Part shown: positions 11,851-23,739 of the stretch, piece after piece
Position numbering within the stretch: the first letter of the stretch is position 1
Layout: every line of letters begins with the position of its first letter
DNA from: Neisseriaceae bacterium ESL0693
GTDB taxonomy: Bacteria; Pseudomonadota; Gammaproteobacteria; Burkholderiales; Neisseriaceae
Length of the DNA: 60,590 bases
Direction of reading: 5' to 3'
Assembly: GCA_029433475.1 (NCBI GenBank)
Contig: JAQTIE010000002.1
Coordinates: forward strand, 1 to 60,590
Notes under the pieces: generated by a model
What the model was told of the DNA's origin: nothing
What the model saw: only the letters and a program-made list of their open reading frames with translations
Databases searched by the model: none
Translations under genes and position numbers: made by a program

Positions 11851-12402
11851 AATAAGGCTCAATCAATTTTCTAAATTAATATTAATATATAATCATTGAT
11901 ATAGCCGCTATGGTAAAGTGGGATATGCTTGTAATAGTCAGTTTCTGATTAGAAATGATTGAAAAAATGTATTGTAATTATAAATAGTTATAATTATCCG
12001 GTATAAATATGTGATCAAGCATGGCCAATAATGAATTTCCGGATTCTATTTATGATTTGGCGTAAATTCATGTTAAATACAACCCAATAGCATAATGACG
12101 GGCACCGTATCATTCATTCGATTACGACAGAATGAAAAAATCATAATGACATTCGATTAGATGGTGTTGGAAAATAGGGCAGGAAAAAATGAAATTAAAA
12201 CATTAGATTAATCTTGATGATTTATTTTTATGATCAGCGAGAATGTGATTTATATAAATATAAATAATAATCAATATCATTTATTGAGTAAAAAAGCAAT
12301 AGATTTTTGCCAGTGTGAAAAAACAAGAATCTTTTAAAGCAGGCAGAAATTGGTTACAATGCATTGGTTTTTACCAATATTTGCATTAAGGTCTGGATTA
12401 CC
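11851..12402. other. AT-rich region upstream of the nuo operon
   Basis: About 550 bases with no convincing gene. TACAAT at 12355-12360 is a possible -10 box for nuoA, 43 bases before its ATG, with a poor -35. I found no clear FNR, Fur or other operator. Very AT-rich between 12180 and 12300. Confidence 0.4.
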
Positions 12403-12759
12403 ATGTTGGCAAACTATTTCCCTGTGTTGGTATTTGTCGTGATCGGCTTTGCCGCCGGCATTCTTTTTATTGCGCTGGGACGGATTCTGGGGCCTAACCG
12501 TCCTGATGCCGTTAAACAAGATTCTTTTGAGTGCGGGTTTGAAGCATTTGAAAATGCACGCATGAAATTTGATGTACGTTATTATCTGGTGGCTATTTTA
12601 TTTATCCTGTTCGATCTGGAAGTGGCCTTTATGGTTCCGTGGGCCGTGGTATTTAAAGAACTGGGTACTTATGGCTTCTGGTCAATGATGGTGTTTCTGA
12701 TGATTCTGGTCATCGGTTTTGTTTATGAATGGAAAAAAGGCGCTCTGGAATGGGAATAG
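12403..12759 (+). CDS. nuoA: NADH-quinone oxidoreductase subunit A
   Basis: A 118-residue membrane subunit of complex I with three hydrophobic helices and the conserved loop [20 protein letters not shown] between helices 1 and 2, near the quinone channel. I start at the ATG at 12403 ([10 protein letters not shown]); a TTG 39 bases upstream in frame would add a non-conserved tail. First gene of the 14-gene operon; its stop overlaps the nuoB start. Confidence 0.95.
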   Translation: MLANYFPVLVFVVIGFAAGILFIALGRILGPNRPDAVKQDSFECGFEAFENARMKFDVRYYLVAILFILFDLEVAFMVPWAVVFKELGTYGFWSMMVFLMILVIGFVYEWKKGALEWE

Positions 12760-13229
12760 AAGGCGTTTTAAAAAAAGGTTTTGTCACCACCAGTGCTGAT
12801 GCGGTATTAAATTACGTTCGTACAGGTTCATTGTGGCCGGTGACCTTCGGTCTGGCCTGTTGCGCGGTTGAAATGATGCAGGCCGGTGCGGCACGGTATG
12901 ACCTTGACCGGTTTGGTATTATTTTCCGCCCTTCACCACGTCAGTCAGATCTGATGATTGTGGCCGGTACTTTATGTAATAAAATGGCACCGGCATTGCG
13001 ACGTGTATATGATCAGATGGCCGAGCCCCGCTGGGTATTGTCCATGGGTTCATGTGCCAACGGGGGTGGCTACTACCATTATTCCTATTCTGTAGTGCGT
13101 GGCTGTGATCGTATTGTGCCGGTAGATGTCTATGTGCCAGGTTGTCCGCCCACTGCTGAGGCGTTGATTTATGGTCTGTTGCAGTTACAGCAGAAAATCA
13201 AGCGTACTGCCACCATTGCACGTGTGTGA
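12750..13229 (+). CDS. nuoB: NADH-quinone oxidoreductase subunit B
   Basis: A 159-residue peripheral subunit holding the terminal iron-sulfur cluster N2, which hands electrons to quinone. The four ligands are visible: adjacent cysteines in [10 protein letters not shown], one in [10 protein letters not shown] and one in [10 protein letters not shown]. The start [10 protein letters not shown] at 12750 overlaps the end of nuoA by ten bases; an in-frame ATG at 12729 would add seven residues not typical of the family. Confidence 0.96.
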   Translation: MGIEGVLKKGFVTTSADAVLNYVRTGSLWPVTFGLACCAVEMMQAGAARYDLDRFGIIFRPSPRQSDLMIVAGTLCNKMAPALRRVYDQMAEPRWVLSMGSCANGGGYYHYSYSVVRGCDRIVPVDVYVPGCPPTAEALIYGLLQLQQKIKRTATIARV

Positions 13230-13236
13230 GGAAAAT

Positions 13237-13824
13237 ATGGCCGATATTTCAAAACTTCAAAAGATCTGTGAAACCGCTTTGGGCGAGCGGGCAGAGTTTA
13301 AAGCAGCTTATGGTGAATTGACTTTAACCTGTGCCGCTGCCGATTATCATGATTTTATGCAGATTCTGCGTGATCATGATCAGTTGCATTTTGAGCAGTT
13401 GGTGGATTTGTGTGGCGTAGACTATCAAACCTATAAAAATGAACCTTGGCAGGGTAAACGTTTTGCCGTTGTCAGTCATTTATTATCCATTAAACACAAT
13501 CAGCGTATCCGTGTCCGTGTCTTTGCACCCAAAGATGATTTTCCCACTGTGGATTCAGTAGTGGATATCTATAATGGTGTTGATTGGTATGAACGTGAAG
13601 CATTCGATATGTATGGCATTTTATTCAATAATCATCCAGACTTACGCCGAATTCTGACCGACTACGGCTTTATTGGTCACCCTTTCCGGAAAGACTTTCC
13701 GGTTTCCGGTTATGTAGAAATGCGTTATGACGAACAAGAAAAACGGGTGATTTACCAGCCAGTGACGATTGAACCACGTGAAATCACGCCGCGTGTTGTC
13801 AGAGAGGAGCAATACGGTGTCTAA
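13237..13824 (+). CDS. nuoC: NADH-quinone oxidoreductase subunit C
   Basis: A 195-residue hydrophilic subunit of the 30-kDa family; the signature ERE(A)FDMYGI...[13 protein letters not shown] at about residues 118-145 is clear. Starts at the ATG at 13237 after a GAGGA ribosome site. It is a separate protein rather than a NuoCD fusion as in E. coli. Its end overlaps the GTG start of nuoD. Confidence 0.96.
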   Translation: MADISKLQKICETALGERAEFKAAYGELTLTCAAADYHDFMQILRDHDQLHFEQLVDLCGVDYQTYKNEPWQGKRFAVVSHLLSIKHNQRIRVRVFAPKDDFPTVDSVVDIYNGVDWYEREAFDMYGILFNNHPDLRRILTDYGFIGHPFRKDFPVSGYVEMRYDEQEKRVIYQPVTIEPREITPRVVREEQYGV

Positions 13825-15070
13825 ATTACGAAATTACACCATTAATTTTGGCCCCCAGCATCCGGCAGCACATGGTGTTTTGCGTATGATTCTGGAAATG
13901 GAAGGCGAGACCATTGTTCGCGCCGATCCACACATCGGTTTATTGCATCGCGGTACCGAAAAACTGGCCGAAAGCCGTACTTATCTTCAGACATTACCTT
14001 ATATGGATCGGTTGGATTATGTGTCCATGATGTGTAATGAACAGGCGTATTGCCTGGCTGTAGAGCGGTTATTGGGCATTGAAGTACCCTTACGTGCCCA
14101 GTATATCCGGGTGATGTTTGCTGAAATTACCCGTATCCTTAACCACCTCATGGGGGTGGGGTCACATGCGCTGGATATTGGCGCCATGACCGTATTTTTA
14201 TATGCATTCCGTGAGCGTGAAGATTTAATGGATGCCTATGAGGCGGTTTCCGGTGCGCGTATGCATGCCGCTTATTTCCGTCCGGGCGGGGTGTATCGTG
14301 ATTTGCCTGACTTCATGCCAAAATATGAATCAAGTAAATACCGTAATGCCAAGGTACTGAAAAAACTCAATGCCAATCGTGAAGGTTCGTTGCTGGATTT
14401 TATTGAAGATTTTACCAATCGGTTCCCTGGCTGCGTTGATGAATATGAAACCTTGCTGACTGACAATCGCATCTGGAAACAACGGACAGTCGGTATTGGT
14501 GTGGTAACCCCGGAGCGTGCCTTACAAAAAGGGTTTACCGGGGTTATGCTGCGCGGTTCCGGTATTGAATGGGATGTCCGCAAAAAACAACCTTATGACG
14601 CTTATGCCCAGATGGATTTTGATATTCCGGTAGGCGTCAATGGTGACTGCTATGATCGTTATTTGTGTCGTATTCATGAAATGCGCCAGTCCAACCGGAT
14701 CATTAAGCAGTGTGTGGCATGGCTGCGTGCCAATCCGGGGCCAGTGATTACTGAAGACCATAAAGTGGCACCACCGCACCGTACCGACATGAAACTCGGT
14801 ATGGAAGAATTAATCCATCACTTTAAATTATTCACTGAAGGCATGCATGTGCCTGAGGGTGAAGTTTATGCCGGTATTGAGCACCCTAAAGGTGAATTTG
14901 GTATTTATCTGATTTCAGACGGCGCCAATAAACCGTACCGCATGAAAATCCGCGCTCCCGGTTTTGCTCACCTGCAAGGCATGGACGAAATGGCGCGAGG
15001 TCATATGCTGGCTGACGTGGTGGCAATCATTGGTACACAAGATATTGTATTCGGGGAGGTGGATAGATAA
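13817..15070 (+). CDS. nuoD: NADH-quinone oxidoreductase subunit D
   Basis: A 417-residue 49-kDa-type subunit that forms the quinone pocket with Nuo[16 protein letters not shown] at the N-terminus and [12 protein letters not shown] are diagnostic; the C-terminus ends in the conserved DIVFGEVDR. The best start is GTG at 13817 ([12 protein letters not shown]), preceded by AGAGAGGA at 8-9 bases; the longer frame starts at a TTG and adds residues not found in the family. It overlaps nuoC by eight bases and nuoE by one. Confidence 0.95.
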   Translation: MSKLRNYTINFGPQHPAAHGVLRMILEMEGETIVRADPHIGLLHRGTEKLAESRTYLQTLPYMDRLDYVSMMCNEQAYCLAVERLLGIEVPLRAQYIRVMFAEITRILNHLMGVGSHALDIGAMTVFLYAFREREDLMDAYEAVSGARMHAAYFRPGGVYRDLPDFMPKYESSKYRNAKVLKKLNANREGSLLDFIEDFTNRFPGCVDEYETLLTDNRIWKQRTVGIGVVTPERALQKGFTGVMLRGSGIEWDVRKKQPYDAYAQMDFDIPVGVNGDCYDRYLCRIHEMRQSNRIIKQCVAWLRANPGPVITEDHKVAPPHRTDMKLGMEELIHHFKLFTEGMHVPEGEVYAGIEHPKGEFGIYLISDGANKPYRMKIRAPGFAHLQGMDEMARGHMLADVVAIIGTQDIVFGEVDR

Positions 15071-15543
15071 TGTTGTCCGCTGATAGTTTAAAACAAATAG
15101 ATGTAGAACTGGCCAAATATCCCGCCGATCAACGCCGCAGTGCCGTGATGGCTGCCTTGCGGATTGTTCAGGTAGAGCAAGGATGGTTGAAACCGAAAAC
15201 CATTGAAGAAGTAGCGAATTATATTGGTATCCCGCCCACTCAGGCGCTGGAAGTAGCTACTTTTTACAATATGTATAATCTTGAGCCGGTGGGTAAATAC
15301 AAACTGACTGTGTGCACCAATCTGCCTTGTGCCTTGCGTGGTGGCGTCAATGCCGGCGAATACCTGAAAAAACGTCTGGGTATCAATTATGGTGAGACCA
15401 CTGCCGATGGTAAATACACATTACAGGAAGGCGAGTGTATGGGCGCATGTGGTGACGCACCGGTTATTCTGGTTAACAATCATAAAATGTGCAGCTTTAT
15501 GACCGAAGAGGCAATTGAAGCCAAACTGGCGGAGTTGAACTGA
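15070..15543 (+). CDS. nuoE: NADH-quinone oxidoreductase subunit E
   Basis: A 157-residue thioredoxin-fold subunit of the NADH-oxidising arm with the [2Fe-2S] cluster N1a. The ligand cysteines lie in [11 protein letters not shown] and [10 protein letters not shown]. Start and stop codons overlap those of nuoD (TAATG) and nuoF (TGATG), so translation is coupled. Confidence 0.96.
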   Translation: MLSADSLKQIDVELAKYPADQRRSAVMAALRIVQVEQGWLKPKTIEEVANYIGIPPTQALEVATFYNMYNLEPVGKYKLTVCTNLPCALRGGVNAGEYLKKRLGINYGETTADGKYTLQEGECMGACGDAPVILVNNHKMCSFMTEEAIEAKLAELN

Positions 15544-16838
15544 TGGCGATATATCAAAGTGGTGTTATTTTTGATCAGGTAGATACTCAGAATCCGGATT
15601 GCTGGACTTTAGATGCCTACCTGAAACGGGGCGGTTATCAGGCACTTAAAAAAATCCTGACCGAAAAAATGTCTCAGGATGATGTTATTGCCGAAGTCAA
15701 AACTTCAGGTCTGCGCGGCCGCGGCGGTGCCGGTTTCCCGACCGGCCTGAAATGGAGCTTTATGCCGCGTTCTTTCCCGGGCACCAAATATGTGGTGTGT
15801 AATACCGATGAAGGTGAGCCAGGCACATTTAAAGACCGTGATATTATCGACTTTAACCCTCATGCCGTGATCGAAGGCATGATTATTGGTGCCTATGCCA
15901 TGGGTGCTGAAGCTGGTTATAACTATATTCATGGTGAGGTTTTTGAAAGCTATCTTCGTTTTGAAAAAGCATTACAAGAAGCACGTCATGCTGGCTTTCT
16001 GGGTAAAAATATTCTGGGCAGTGATTTCAGTTTTGAATTGTTTGCCCATCATGGTTATGGTGCTTACATCTGCGGTGAAGAAACAGCCTTACTGGAATCG
16101 CTGGAAGGCAAAAAAGGACAACCGCGCTTTAAACCGCCGTTTCCTGCCTCTTATGGTCTCTATGGTAAGCCCACGACCGTCAACAATACCGAAACTTTTG
16201 CTTCTGTACCGTTCATTATCCGTGACGGTGGCCAGGCTTTTGCCGATAAGGGCATTCCCAATAGTGGCGGAACCAAGTTGTTTTCAGTTTCCGGCCATGT
16301 AGAGCGTCCGGGAAATTATGAAATACCCTTAGGCACACCATTTAAGGATTTGCTCGCCATGTGTGGCGGAATGCGGCATGGCAAAAAATTAAAAGCAGTG
16401 ATTCCGGGCGGATCATCTGCTCCCGTATTGCCGGCCGATATCATGATGCAAACCAATATGGATTTTGATTCCATCAGTAAAGCCGGATCCATGCTGGGCT
16501 CTGGTGCAGTGATTGTGATGGATGAAGATGTCGACATGGTGAAAGCATTGGAACGTTTAAGCTATTTCTATTTTGAAGAATCATGCGGACAATGCACCCC
16601 TTGCCGTGAAGGCACTGGCTGGCTTTATCGCATTATTCATCGCATTACCAGCGGTAAAGGCAGACCCGAAGATCTGGCCTTACTTGAATCACTGGGAAAC
16701 AATATTTCTGGTCGCACCATTTGCGCTTTGGCTGATGCCGCAGTCATGCCAATACAAGGTGTTTTGAAACATTTCCGTGCCGAGTTTGAACACTATATCG
16801 AACACGGTAAGCCCATGAAAGAACATCGTTGGTGCTAA
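15543..16838 (+). CDS. nuoF: NADH-quinone oxidoreductase subunit F
   Basis: A 431-residue subunit that binds NADH, FMN and cluster N3. The glycine-rich [16 protein letters not shown] motif is the nucleotide/flavin site, and [13 protein letters not shown] plus a later Cys in GRTICALAD supply the [4Fe-4S] ligands. Overlaps nuoE by one base and precedes nuoG by 33 bases. Confidence 0.97.
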   Translation: MAIYQSGVIFDQVDTQNPDCWTLDAYLKRGGYQALKKILTEKMSQDDVIAEVKTSGLRGRGGAGFPTGLKWSFMPRSFPGTKYVVCNTDEGEPGTFKDRDIIDFNPHAVIEGMIIGAYAMGAEAGYNYIHGEVFESYLRFEKALQEARHAGFLGKNILGSDFSFELFAHHGYGAYICGEETALLESLEGKKGQPRFKPPFPASYGLYGKPTTVNNTETFASVPFIIRDGGQAFADKGIPNSGGTKLFSVSGHVERPGNYEIPLGTPFKDLLAMCGGMRHGKKLKAVIPGGSSAPVLPADIMMQTNMDFDSISKAGSMLGSGAVIVMDEDVDMVKALERLSYFYFEESCGQCTPCREGTGWLYRIIHRITSGKGRPEDLALLESLGNNISGRTICALADAAVMPIQGVLKHFRAEFEHYIEHGKPMKEHRWC

Positions 16839-16871
16839 TGCGCCCTGTTGCTTAGTTAGGATTGCGAATCT

Positions 16872-19124
16872 ATGTTACAAATAGAAATTGATGGTAAACA
16901 GCTTTCTGTCGAGCAGGGCAGTACGGTGATTGAGGCCGCACATCAGGCGGGTACGTTTATCCCGCACTTCTGTTATCACAAAAAGTTGTCTATTGCGGCC
17001 AACTGTCGCATGTGTCTGGTTGAGGTGGAAAAATCCCGTAAACCCTTACCGGCCTGTGCAACACCAGTGACAGATGGCATGGTAGTGAAAACCGATTCCC
17101 CGCTGGCCAAACAGGCACAGCAGGGTGTGATGGAATTTTTACTGATTAACCATCCGCTGGATTGCCCTATCTGCGATCAGGGCGGTGAATGTCTGTTGCA
17201 GGACACCGCGGTTGGTTATGGTAAGGGCAGCAGTCGTTATGATGAACCCAAACATACTGTAGTCGGCAAAGACATGGGGCCTTTGGTATCGGCAGCGGAG
17301 ATGAGCCGCTGTATCCACTGTACCCGTTGTATCCGTTTTACCGAAGAAATCGCCGGCAAGCAGGAAATTGCCATGGCCAACCGGGGTGAGAATTCTGAAA
17401 TCATGCCGTTTATCGGTAAAGTGGTTGAAACTGAGTTATCGGGTAATGTTATTGATTTATGCCCTGTAGGTGCATTAACCAGTAAACCATTTCGCTATGA
17501 TGCCCGTTCTTGGGAACTGAGCCGCCGGAAAACCATTTCAGCGCATGACGCTTTGGGCAGCAATCTGATTGTGCAGACAAAAGATCATACTGTACGCCGT
17601 GTATTGCCGCTGGAAAATGAAGCCATTAATGAATGCTGGATCAGTGACCGTGATCGTTTTGCCTATGAGGGTCTGTATCAGAACCGGCTAACCCAGCCAC
17701 AGATCAAACAAGACAATCAGTGGCATACGGTAGACTGGCAGACAGCGCTGGATTATGTGGCCAAAGGCCTGCACGGTGTCAGCCATGATTTTGGTGCCGA
17801 TGGTATCGGCATGTGGGTCAATCCCGCCAATACGGTTGAAGAAATGTATCTGATCCGTAAGTTGGCCGATGCTCTGGGTATTAAAGCCGTTGATGGCCGC
17901 TTGCGTCAGCTTGACTCACGCCTAAGTGAAAACGCTACAGGCGCACAATGGCTGGGACAAACCATCGAAGCGCTGGCAGATAATCAGGCATTATTATTTG
18001 TTGGTACACAGTTACGTCAGGAACAACCTTTATTAACTGCAAGGATTCGTCAGGCGGCCAAAAAAGGTACACAGGTTTCTGTGGTTTCAGCCATGAAAGA
18101 ATCATTGCATATGCCGTTATTTGAGCAGGCAGTAGTACATCCTGCTTTATGGGCATCATGGCTGGAAAAAGCATTACAGTCTGAAATTGGTCAGAGTCTG
18201 AATACTGCTGAAAAAGCCAGTATTATTCTCGGTGCCGAAGCACAAAATCATCCTGATGCAGCGGCCATCTATGCCGCAGCCGAAGCGCTGGCCAAAGCGA
18301 CCGGAGCTACATTGGCAATCTTGCCACAAGCAGCCAACAGTGTTGGTGCTGATTTATTGGGCATTAATGCCCGATCTGGCCAACATACCATACAGGGTCA
18401 GCTTAAAGCGCCGAAAAAAGCGGTGATGCTGTTTAATGTTGAACCCGATCTGGACATGGTTCATGGTGCCCGTGCTATTGCTGCCCTGAAAGAGGCGCAA
18501 ACAGTCATGGCTTTCAGTGCCTATGACAGCGAGACCTTGCGCGAAGTCGCCGATGTGATGCTGCCCATTACGCCGTTTACCGAAACATCCGGTAGCTTTG
18601 TCAATATGGAAGGCCGTGTACAGTCATTTTACGGTGTGGTTCAGGCGTATGGCCAGGCACGACCTTTATGGAAAGTGGTGCGTGTATTGGGTAATCTGCT
18701 GTCACTGTCTGGTTTTGAATATGAAAATACCCAACAGATTCTGACTGAAGCCATTGATCAGCAAAAATTACCTGAATTATTGTCTAACCATCTGGCTATT
18801 GCGCCAAAACCGGAAACGCCAGTGAAACTGACTCGTATTGGCGGAGTAGGTATTTATGCTACTGATGCGATTGTGCGTCGATCTCTGCCGTTACAGTCAA
18901 CGGTACAGGCACAGGCGCCTTTGGCTTATCTGAATAGTATTACTCTGGCGCAACTGGGCTTAATCAAGGGTGACGTTGTGCAAGCCAGACAAGACAATAT
19001 TGCTGTACCGATAACAGTTGCTATAGACGATACCTTAGCGGATCAGGTCGTTTATTTACCGCTTCATCAAACTAACTGGCCATTGGGTGCTTTATTGACC
19101 ACTGTTGAATTGAGTAAAGGATAA
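16872..19124 (+). CDS. nuoG: NADH-quinone oxidoreductase subunit G
   Basis: A 750-residue subunit with an N-terminal ferredoxin domain (CxxC in [10 protein letters not shown]), the N4/N5 region ([24 protein letters not shown]) and a long molybdopterin-oxidoreductase-like domain that has no cofactor role in complex I. The extra N7 cluster found in E. coli NuoG seems absent: where E. coli has a CxxCxxxC motif near residue 228, this protein reads through [13 protein letters not shown] with no cysteines. That matches the mitochondrial and most betaproteobacterial forms. Confidence 0.96.
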   Translation: MLQIEIDGKQLSVEQGSTVIEAAHQAGTFIPHFCYHKKLSIAANCRMCLVEVEKSRKPLPACATPVTDGMVVKTDSPLAKQAQQGVMEFLLINHPLDCPICDQGGECLLQDTAVGYGKGSSRYDEPKHTVVGKDMGPLVSAAEMSRCIHCTRCIRFTEEIAGKQEIAMANRGENSEIMPFIGKVVETELSGNVIDLCPVGALTSKPFRYDARSWELSRRKTISAHDALGSNLIVQTKDHTVRRVLPLENEAINECWISDRDRFAYEGLYQNRLTQPQIKQDNQWHTVDWQTALDYVAKGLHGVSHDFGADGIGMWVNPANTVEEMYLIRKLADALGIKAVDGRLRQLDSRLSENATGAQWLGQTIEALADNQALLFVGTQLRQEQPLLTARIRQAAKKGTQVSVVSAMKESLHMPLFEQAVVHPALWASWLEKALQSEIGQSLNTAEKASIILGAEAQNHPDAAAIYAAAEALAKATGATLAILPQAANSVGADLLGINARSGQHTIQGQLKAPKKAVMLFNVEPDLDMVHGARAIAALKEAQTVMAFSAYDSETLREVADVMLPITPFTETSGSFVNMEGRVQSFYGVVQAYGQARPLWKVVRVLGNLLSLSGFEYENTQQILTEAIDQQKLPELLSNHLAIAPKPETPVKLTRIGGVGIYATDAIVRRSLPLQSTVQAQAPLAYLNSITLAQLGLIKGDVVQARQDNIAVPITVAIDDTLADQVVYLPLHQTNWPLGALLTTVELSKG

Positions 19125-19126
19125 TC

Positions 19127-20179
19127 ATGCAAGCGTGGTTCCAACAATTATTGGGTAATGACTTTGGTCTGGTGGTGGCGATTATTATCAAAATCGTCAT
19201 CATCATGCTGCCACTGATTATTACCGTCGCTTATCTGACTTATTTTGAACGTAAAGTCATTGGTTACATGCAGTTGCGGGTTGGCCCGAATGTTACCGGT
19301 CCTTTTGGCCTGATTCAGCCGTTTGCCGATGTGTTAAAACTGCTGTTTAAAGAAATCACACGCCCATCCAAAGCCAATAAAATGCTGTTTTTTATTGGGC
19401 CGATGTTGTCGCTGATGCCGGCATTTGCTGCCTGGGCGGTGATTCCATTCAGTGAAAACTGGTATCTGACCAGAATCAATGCCGGTGTGCTGTACATTCT
19501 GATGATTACTTCATTGTCTGTTTATGGTGTGATTATTGCCGGTTGGGCTTCCAATTCAAAATATGCCTTTTTAGGCGCCATGCGTTCTTCCGCACAAACC
19601 ATTTCTTATGAAATTGCGATGGGTTTTGCCTTGATCGGCGTGATTATGGTCTCCGGCAGCATGGATTTTCACGATATCGTGATGTCTCAGTCTAAAGGCA
19701 TTGCCGGTGGCTCAGTCTTTTCATGGAACTGGTTACCGTTGCTGCCTTTATTTGTGGTGTATCTGATTTCGGCAGTGGCTGAAACCAATCGCGCCCCCTT
19801 TGATGTGGCCGAAGGTGAATCTGAAATTGTGGCTGGTTTTCATGTGGAGTATTCCGGCTTTGCGTTCGCCATTTTCTTTCTGGCTGAATACATTTTCATG
19901 ATTCTGGTCGCGGCTTTAACGGCATTGATGTTCTTTGGTGGCTGGCTGTCGCCGTTTCCACAAAGCTGGGGTTTCATTGGTACCCCCAGTGTGGTGTGGA
20001 TGTTTATTAAAATGGCAATGGTGTTGTATTTCTACCTGTGGATCCGGGCAACCTTCCCACGGTACCGGTATGACCAGATTATGCGACTGGGCTGGAAAAT
20101 ACTCATTCCGGTAACAATTGTTGCGGTCATCGCGTTGGGTTTATGGATGATTTCACCCTTATCTTTGTGGAATAACTAG
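19127..20179 (+). CDS. nuoH: NADH-quinone oxidoreductase subunit H
   Basis: A 350-residue membrane subunit with about eight helices that joins the quinone site to the proton pumps. [18 protein letters not shown] and [19 protein letters not shown] (the acidic loop) are the family signatures. Starts two bases after nuoG. Confidence 0.97.
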   Translation: MQAWFQQLLGNDFGLVVAIIIKIVIIMLPLIITVAYLTYFERKVIGYMQLRVGPNVTGPFGLIQPFADVLKLLFKEITRPSKANKMLFFIGPMLSLMPAFAAWAVIPFSENWYLTRINAGVLYILMITSLSVYGVIIAGWASNSKYAFLGAMRSSAQTISYEIAMGFALIGVIMVSGSMDFHDIVMSQSKGIAGGSVFSWNWLPLLPLFVVYLISAVAETNRAPFDVAEGESEIVAGFHVEYSGFAFAIFFLAEYIFMILVAALTALMFFGGWLSPFPQSWGFIGTPSVVWMFIKMAMVLYFYLWIRATFPRYRYDQIMRLGWKILIPVTIVAVIALGLWMISPLSLWNN

Positions 20180-20197
20180 GCGGCAAGAGGTAAAGTA

Positions 20198-20686
20198 ATG
20201 GCAAAAATGGCGAATATAGTAAATACATTTTTACTGGGTGAATTAATCAAAGGTATGGGCGTAACCTTAAAAAACTTCTTCGCCCGTAAAGAAACTATTT
20301 ATTTTCCCGAAGAGAAAACACCTCAGTCGGTACGGTTTCGCGGATTACATGCACAGCGGCGCTATCCTAATGGTGAAGAGCGTTGTATCGCCTGTAAATT
20401 GTGTGAAGCGGTCTGCCCGGCAATGGCCATCAATATTGAATCCGAACAGCGTGAAGACGGTACCCGTCGTACTACCCGCTATGATATTGATCTGACCAAA
20501 TGTATTTTTTGTGGTTTCTGTGAAGAGGCTTGTCCGGTAGACGCCATTGTAGAGACTCAGATTTTTGAATATCACGGTGAAAAACGAGGAGACTTGTATT
20601 TCACTAAACCGATGTTGCTGGCTATTGGTGATCGTTATGAAGAACAAATTGCCAAATGTAAAGCAGCAGATGCACCATATCGCTAA
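20198..20686 (+). CDS. nuoI: NADH-quinone oxidoreductase subunit I
   Basis: A 162-residue ferredoxin-like subunit carrying clusters N6a and N6b; two CxxCxxCxxxCP motifs are plain: [13 protein letters not shown] and [13 protein letters not shown]. The ATG at 20198 has AGAGG seven bases upstream; a second Met three codons on is also possible. Confidence 0.97.
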   Translation: MAKMANIVNTFLLGELIKGMGVTLKNFFARKETIYFPEEKTPQSVRFRGLHAQRRYPNGEERCIACKLCEAVCPAMAINIESEQREDGTRRTTRYDIDLTKCIFCGFCEEACPVDAIVETQIFEYHGEKRGDLYFTKPMLLAIGDRYEEQIAKCKAADAPYR

Positions 20687-20695
20687 GAGGTGGCT

Positions 20696-21349
20696 ATGAA
20701 TTTACCCTTGATTTTGTTTTATGTGTTTGCCGCAGTCATCTTATGTGGCGCTTTATGCACAGTCACCGCTAAAAATCCTGTGCATGCTGCCTTGTTTCTG
20801 GTTTTAACATTCTGTGCCAGTGCCATGATGTGGTTATTGATGCAGGCTGAATTTCTGGGCATTGTGCTGATCGTGGTGTATGTGGGTGCGGTCATGGTAT
20901 TGTTCCTGTTTGTGGTGATGATGCTCAATATTGATATCGAAGAAATGCGCGCCGGTTTCTGGCGCCATGCGCCTGTTGCCGCGGTGGTGGGGGTATTAAC
21001 CGGTGCTTTATTGATTCTGATTCTGGCCAATCCCAAACTTGATTTGGCTGATATCGGTCAGTTTAAGAATGTACCGGCCAATTACAGTAATGTGCATGAT
21101 TTGGGTATGAAGATTTATACCACCTATTTATTGCCGTTTGAGCTGGCCGCGATTTTATTGGTATTGGGTATGGTTGCAGCCATTGCGCTGGTGCACCGTA
21201 AAAATACTAATCCGCGTCAGATTAATCCGGCAGATCAGGTTAAGGTTCAGCCTAAAGATCGCTTCCGTATCGTAAGCATGCAGGCAGAAATCATACAACC
21301 GGCAGACACGGTTGAAGAGAAGACCACACAAGAGGAGGGCAAAGCATGA
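20696..21349 (+). CDS. nuoJ: NADH-quinone oxidoreductase subunit J
   Basis: A 217-residue membrane subunit with five hydrophobic helices; [20 protein letters not shown] is the highly conserved third helix. I choose ATG 20696 with TAAGAGG before it; an in-frame GTG at 20690 sits inside the ribosome site. The hydrophilic C-terminal tail is longer than in E. coli. Overlaps nuoK by four bases. Confidence 0.94.
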   Translation: MNLPLILFYVFAAVILCGALCTVTAKNPVHAALFLVLTFCASAMMWLLMQAEFLGIVLIVVYVGAVMVLFLFVVMMLNIDIEEMRAGFWRHAPVAAVVGVLTGALLILILANPKLDLADIGQFKNVPANYSNVHDLGMKIYTTYLLPFELAAILLVLGMVAAIALVHRKNTNPRQINPADQVKVQPKDRFRIVSMQAEIIQPADTVEEKTTQEEGKA

Positions 21350-21651
21350 TTACCCTGACCCATTATCTGGTACTGGGTGCCATTTTATTTGCGGTTTCAG
21401 CCATGGGTATTTTCATGAATCGCAAAAACATTCTGGTTTTGCTGATGTCGATTGAATTAATGCTGCTGGCGGTTAATTTTAATTTTGTGGCATTCTCACG
21501 CTATCTGGATGATACCGCCGGACAGATTTTTGTATTTTTCATTCTGACGGTAGCCGCGGCTGAGTCTGCCATTGGTCTGGCCATTATGGTGTTGATATTC
21601 CGTAATCGTAAGAGTATTAACGTACAGGATTTAGACAGCCTGCGTGGCTGA
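21346..21651 (+). CDS. nuoK: NADH-quinone oxidoreductase subunit K
   Basis: A 101-residue three-helix membrane subunit related to MrpC of cation antiporters. The buried glutamates needed for pumping are seen in [10 protein letters not shown] and [13 protein letters not shown]. Start overlaps nuoJ (ATGA). Confidence 0.96.
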   Translation: MITLTHYLVLGAILFAVSAMGIFMNRKNILVLLMSIELMLLAVNFNFVAFSRYLDDTAGQIFVFFILTVAAAESAIGLAIMVLIFRNRKSINVQDLDSLRG

Positions 21652-21680
21652 TGAGTGCGAGAGATGAAAGAGAAGATCAT

Positions 21681-23702
21681 ATGAGTGTTTATTTAATCAT
21701 AGCTTTAGCTCCACTTGTTGGCTCGTTGCTGGCAGGCTTGTGTGGAAAAATAATCGGCAGAACCGGCGCCCAGACCGTGACTATTGCGGGTGTGGCGGTA
21801 TCGGCAGCACTGTCTGCATGGGTGTTGTATGGTTTTATGACGGGTAGTCGTACCCGGTTTGACGAAAACGTGTATACCTGGCTGACCATGGGCGGACTGG
21901 ATTTTGCTGTCGGCTTTCTGGTTGATACTTTAACTGCCACCATGCTGGTGATTGTGACCAGTGTATCGCTGATGGTGCACATCTATACCATCGGCTATAT
22001 GAAAGGTGAGGAAGGCTACCAGCGCTTTTTCAGCTATATTTCATTGTTTACCTTCTCCATGCTGATGCTGGTGATGAGTAACAATTTTATTCAGTTGTTC
22101 TTTGGCTGGGAAGCGGTGGGGCTGGTGTCTTATCTGTTGATCGGTTTCTATTATCAGCGACCTACCGCTATTTTTGCCAATTTAAAGGCATTTTTGGTTA
22201 ACCGTGTCGGTGACTTTGGTTTTGTGTTAGGTATTGGTCTGGTACTGGCTTATTTTGGTGGCAGCTTGCGCTACGCCGATGTATTCCAGCACATTGATCA
22301 GGTAAAACAGGCCACCATTGAATTGATCCCGGGGCATGAATGGTCTTTGATCACCGTCACTTGTATTCTGTTGTTTGTGGGTGCAATGGGTAAATCAGCA
22401 CAGTTTCCGTTACATGTGTGGTTACCGGACTCAATGGAAGGCCCTACGCCGATTTCTGCCTTAATCCATGCCGCTACCATGGTGACTGCCGGTATTTTCA
22501 TGGTGTCCCGCATGTCGCCATTATATGAATTATCCGATGTGGCTTTGGGTGTGATTATGGTGTCCGGTACGATTACCGCATTGTTCATGGGCTTTTTGGG
22601 CATGATCCAGAATGACATCAAACGTGTGATCGCCTATTCCACTTTATCGCAACTGGGGTATATGACTGTAGCTTTGGGTGCTTCTGCATATAATGTTGCT
22701 GTATTCCATGTCATGACACATGCTTTCTTTAAAGCCCTGTTGTTCCTGGCTGCGGGTAGCGTGATCATGGGTATGCATCATGATCAGGATATGCGTCACA
22801 TGGGTGGTTTGCGTAAATACATGCCAGTGACCTGGATCTGTATGCTGATTGGTTCCTTGTCTTTGATCGGTACACCGTTTTTCTCTGGTTTTTATTCAAA
22901 AGACTCAATCATTGATGCGGTAAAGGCGTCTACCTTGCCTTTCAGCAGCATCGCCTATGTGGCATTGGTAGCCAGTGTATTTGTGACTGCTTTCTATTCT
23001 TTCCGTCTGTATTTTCTGGTATTCCATGGCGAAGAGAAATGGCGCAAAGCAGCACATGATGAACATCATGGTCATGAACATCATGGTTTAAGTCCGAAAG
23101 ACAATCCGCATGAGAGCCCGCTGGTGGTAACCATTCCATTGATTTTGCTGGCTATCCCTTCTGTGTTTGTTGGTATGTGGGCAATCAAACCGATGTTGTT
23201 CAGTGATTTTTATCACAACGTGATTTTTATCAATTCAGCCGCCCATCCTGCATTAGCGCATGTACATGAAGAATTTCACGGTATTGTGGCCATGGCCTTA
23301 CACAGTGTGACTACACCGGTGTTGTGGCTGGTGATTGCCGGTGTGGTATTGTCCTGGTATTTCTATATGAAAAAACCACAGATACCGGCCAGATTGGCGG
23401 TTACTTTCAGCCCGATCTATAAATTGCTGGAAAATAAATATTATCTGGATGCGCTGTACTTTAATGTTTTTGCCAGGGGCAGCCGTATGCTGGGTACGTT
23501 CTTCTGGAAAGTCGGCGATGTATTCCTGATTGATAAATTAGTAGTCAATGGTGCGGCTCATGTCGTTGGTTCAGTGGCTGCGCTGGTACGACGAATGCAA
23601 ACCGGTTTTATCTACACTTATGCAACTGCAATGATCGCGGGGGTATTTGTGTTGGTGGTTTGGGGTTTCTGGCCATTACTGAAACCCTTGTTCGGTGGTT
23701 AA
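21681..23702 (+). CDS. nuoL: NADH-quinone oxidoreductase subunit L
   Basis: A 673-residue antiporter-like proton-pumping subunit, the most distal in the membrane arm, with a long C-terminal lateral helix. GWEAVGLVSYLLIGFYY holds the key Glu, and KSAQFPLHVWLPDSMEGPTP the conserved Lys and His region. I start at ATG 21681 (MSVYLIIALAP) after AGAGAAG. An alternative ATG at 21651 overlaps the nuoK stop (TGATG) and would add ten charged residues before the first helix; coupling makes it possible but the family does not show such a tail. Confidence 0.94.
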   Translation: MSVYLIIALAPLVGSLLAGLCGKIIGRTGAQTVTIAGVAVSAALSAWVLYGFMTGSRTRFDENVYTWLTMGGLDFAVGFLVDTLTATMLVIVTSVSLMVHIYTIGYMKGEEGYQRFFSYISLFTFSMLMLVMSNNFIQLFFGWEAVGLVSYLLIGFYYQRPTAIFANLKAFLVNRVGDFGFVLGIGLVLAYFGGSLRYADVFQHIDQVKQATIELIPGHEWSLITVTCILLFVGAMGKSAQFPLHVWLPDSMEGPTPISALIHAATMVTAGIFMVSRMSPLYELSDVALGVIMVSGTITALFMGFLGMIQNDIKRVIAYSTLSQLGYMTVALGASAYNVAVFHVMTHAFFKALLFLAAGSVIMGMHHDQDMRHMGGLRKYMPVTWICMLIGSLSLIGTPFFSGFYSKDSIIDAVKASTLPFSSIAYVALVASVFVTAFYSFRLYFLVFHGEEKWRKAAHDEHHGHEHHGLSPKDNPHESPLVVTIPLILLAIPSVFVGMWAIKPMLFSDFYHNVIFINSAAHPALAHVHEEFHGIVAMALHSVTTPVLWLVIAGVVLSWYFYMKKPQIPARLAVTFSPIYKLLENKYYLDALYFNVFARGSRMLGTFFWKVGDVFLIDKLVVNGAAHVVGSVAALVRRMQTGFIYTYATAMIAGVFVLVVWGFWPLLKPLFGG

Positions 23703-23739
23703 GTCGTGATATTCAACTTGGTATTTTTAGGCTATAAAT

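Noticed and set aside
12364-12402. N-terminal extension of NuoA from a TTG
   Set aside because: Starting at the ATG at 12403 gives the normal 118-residue protein; the extension is not conserved in NuoA.
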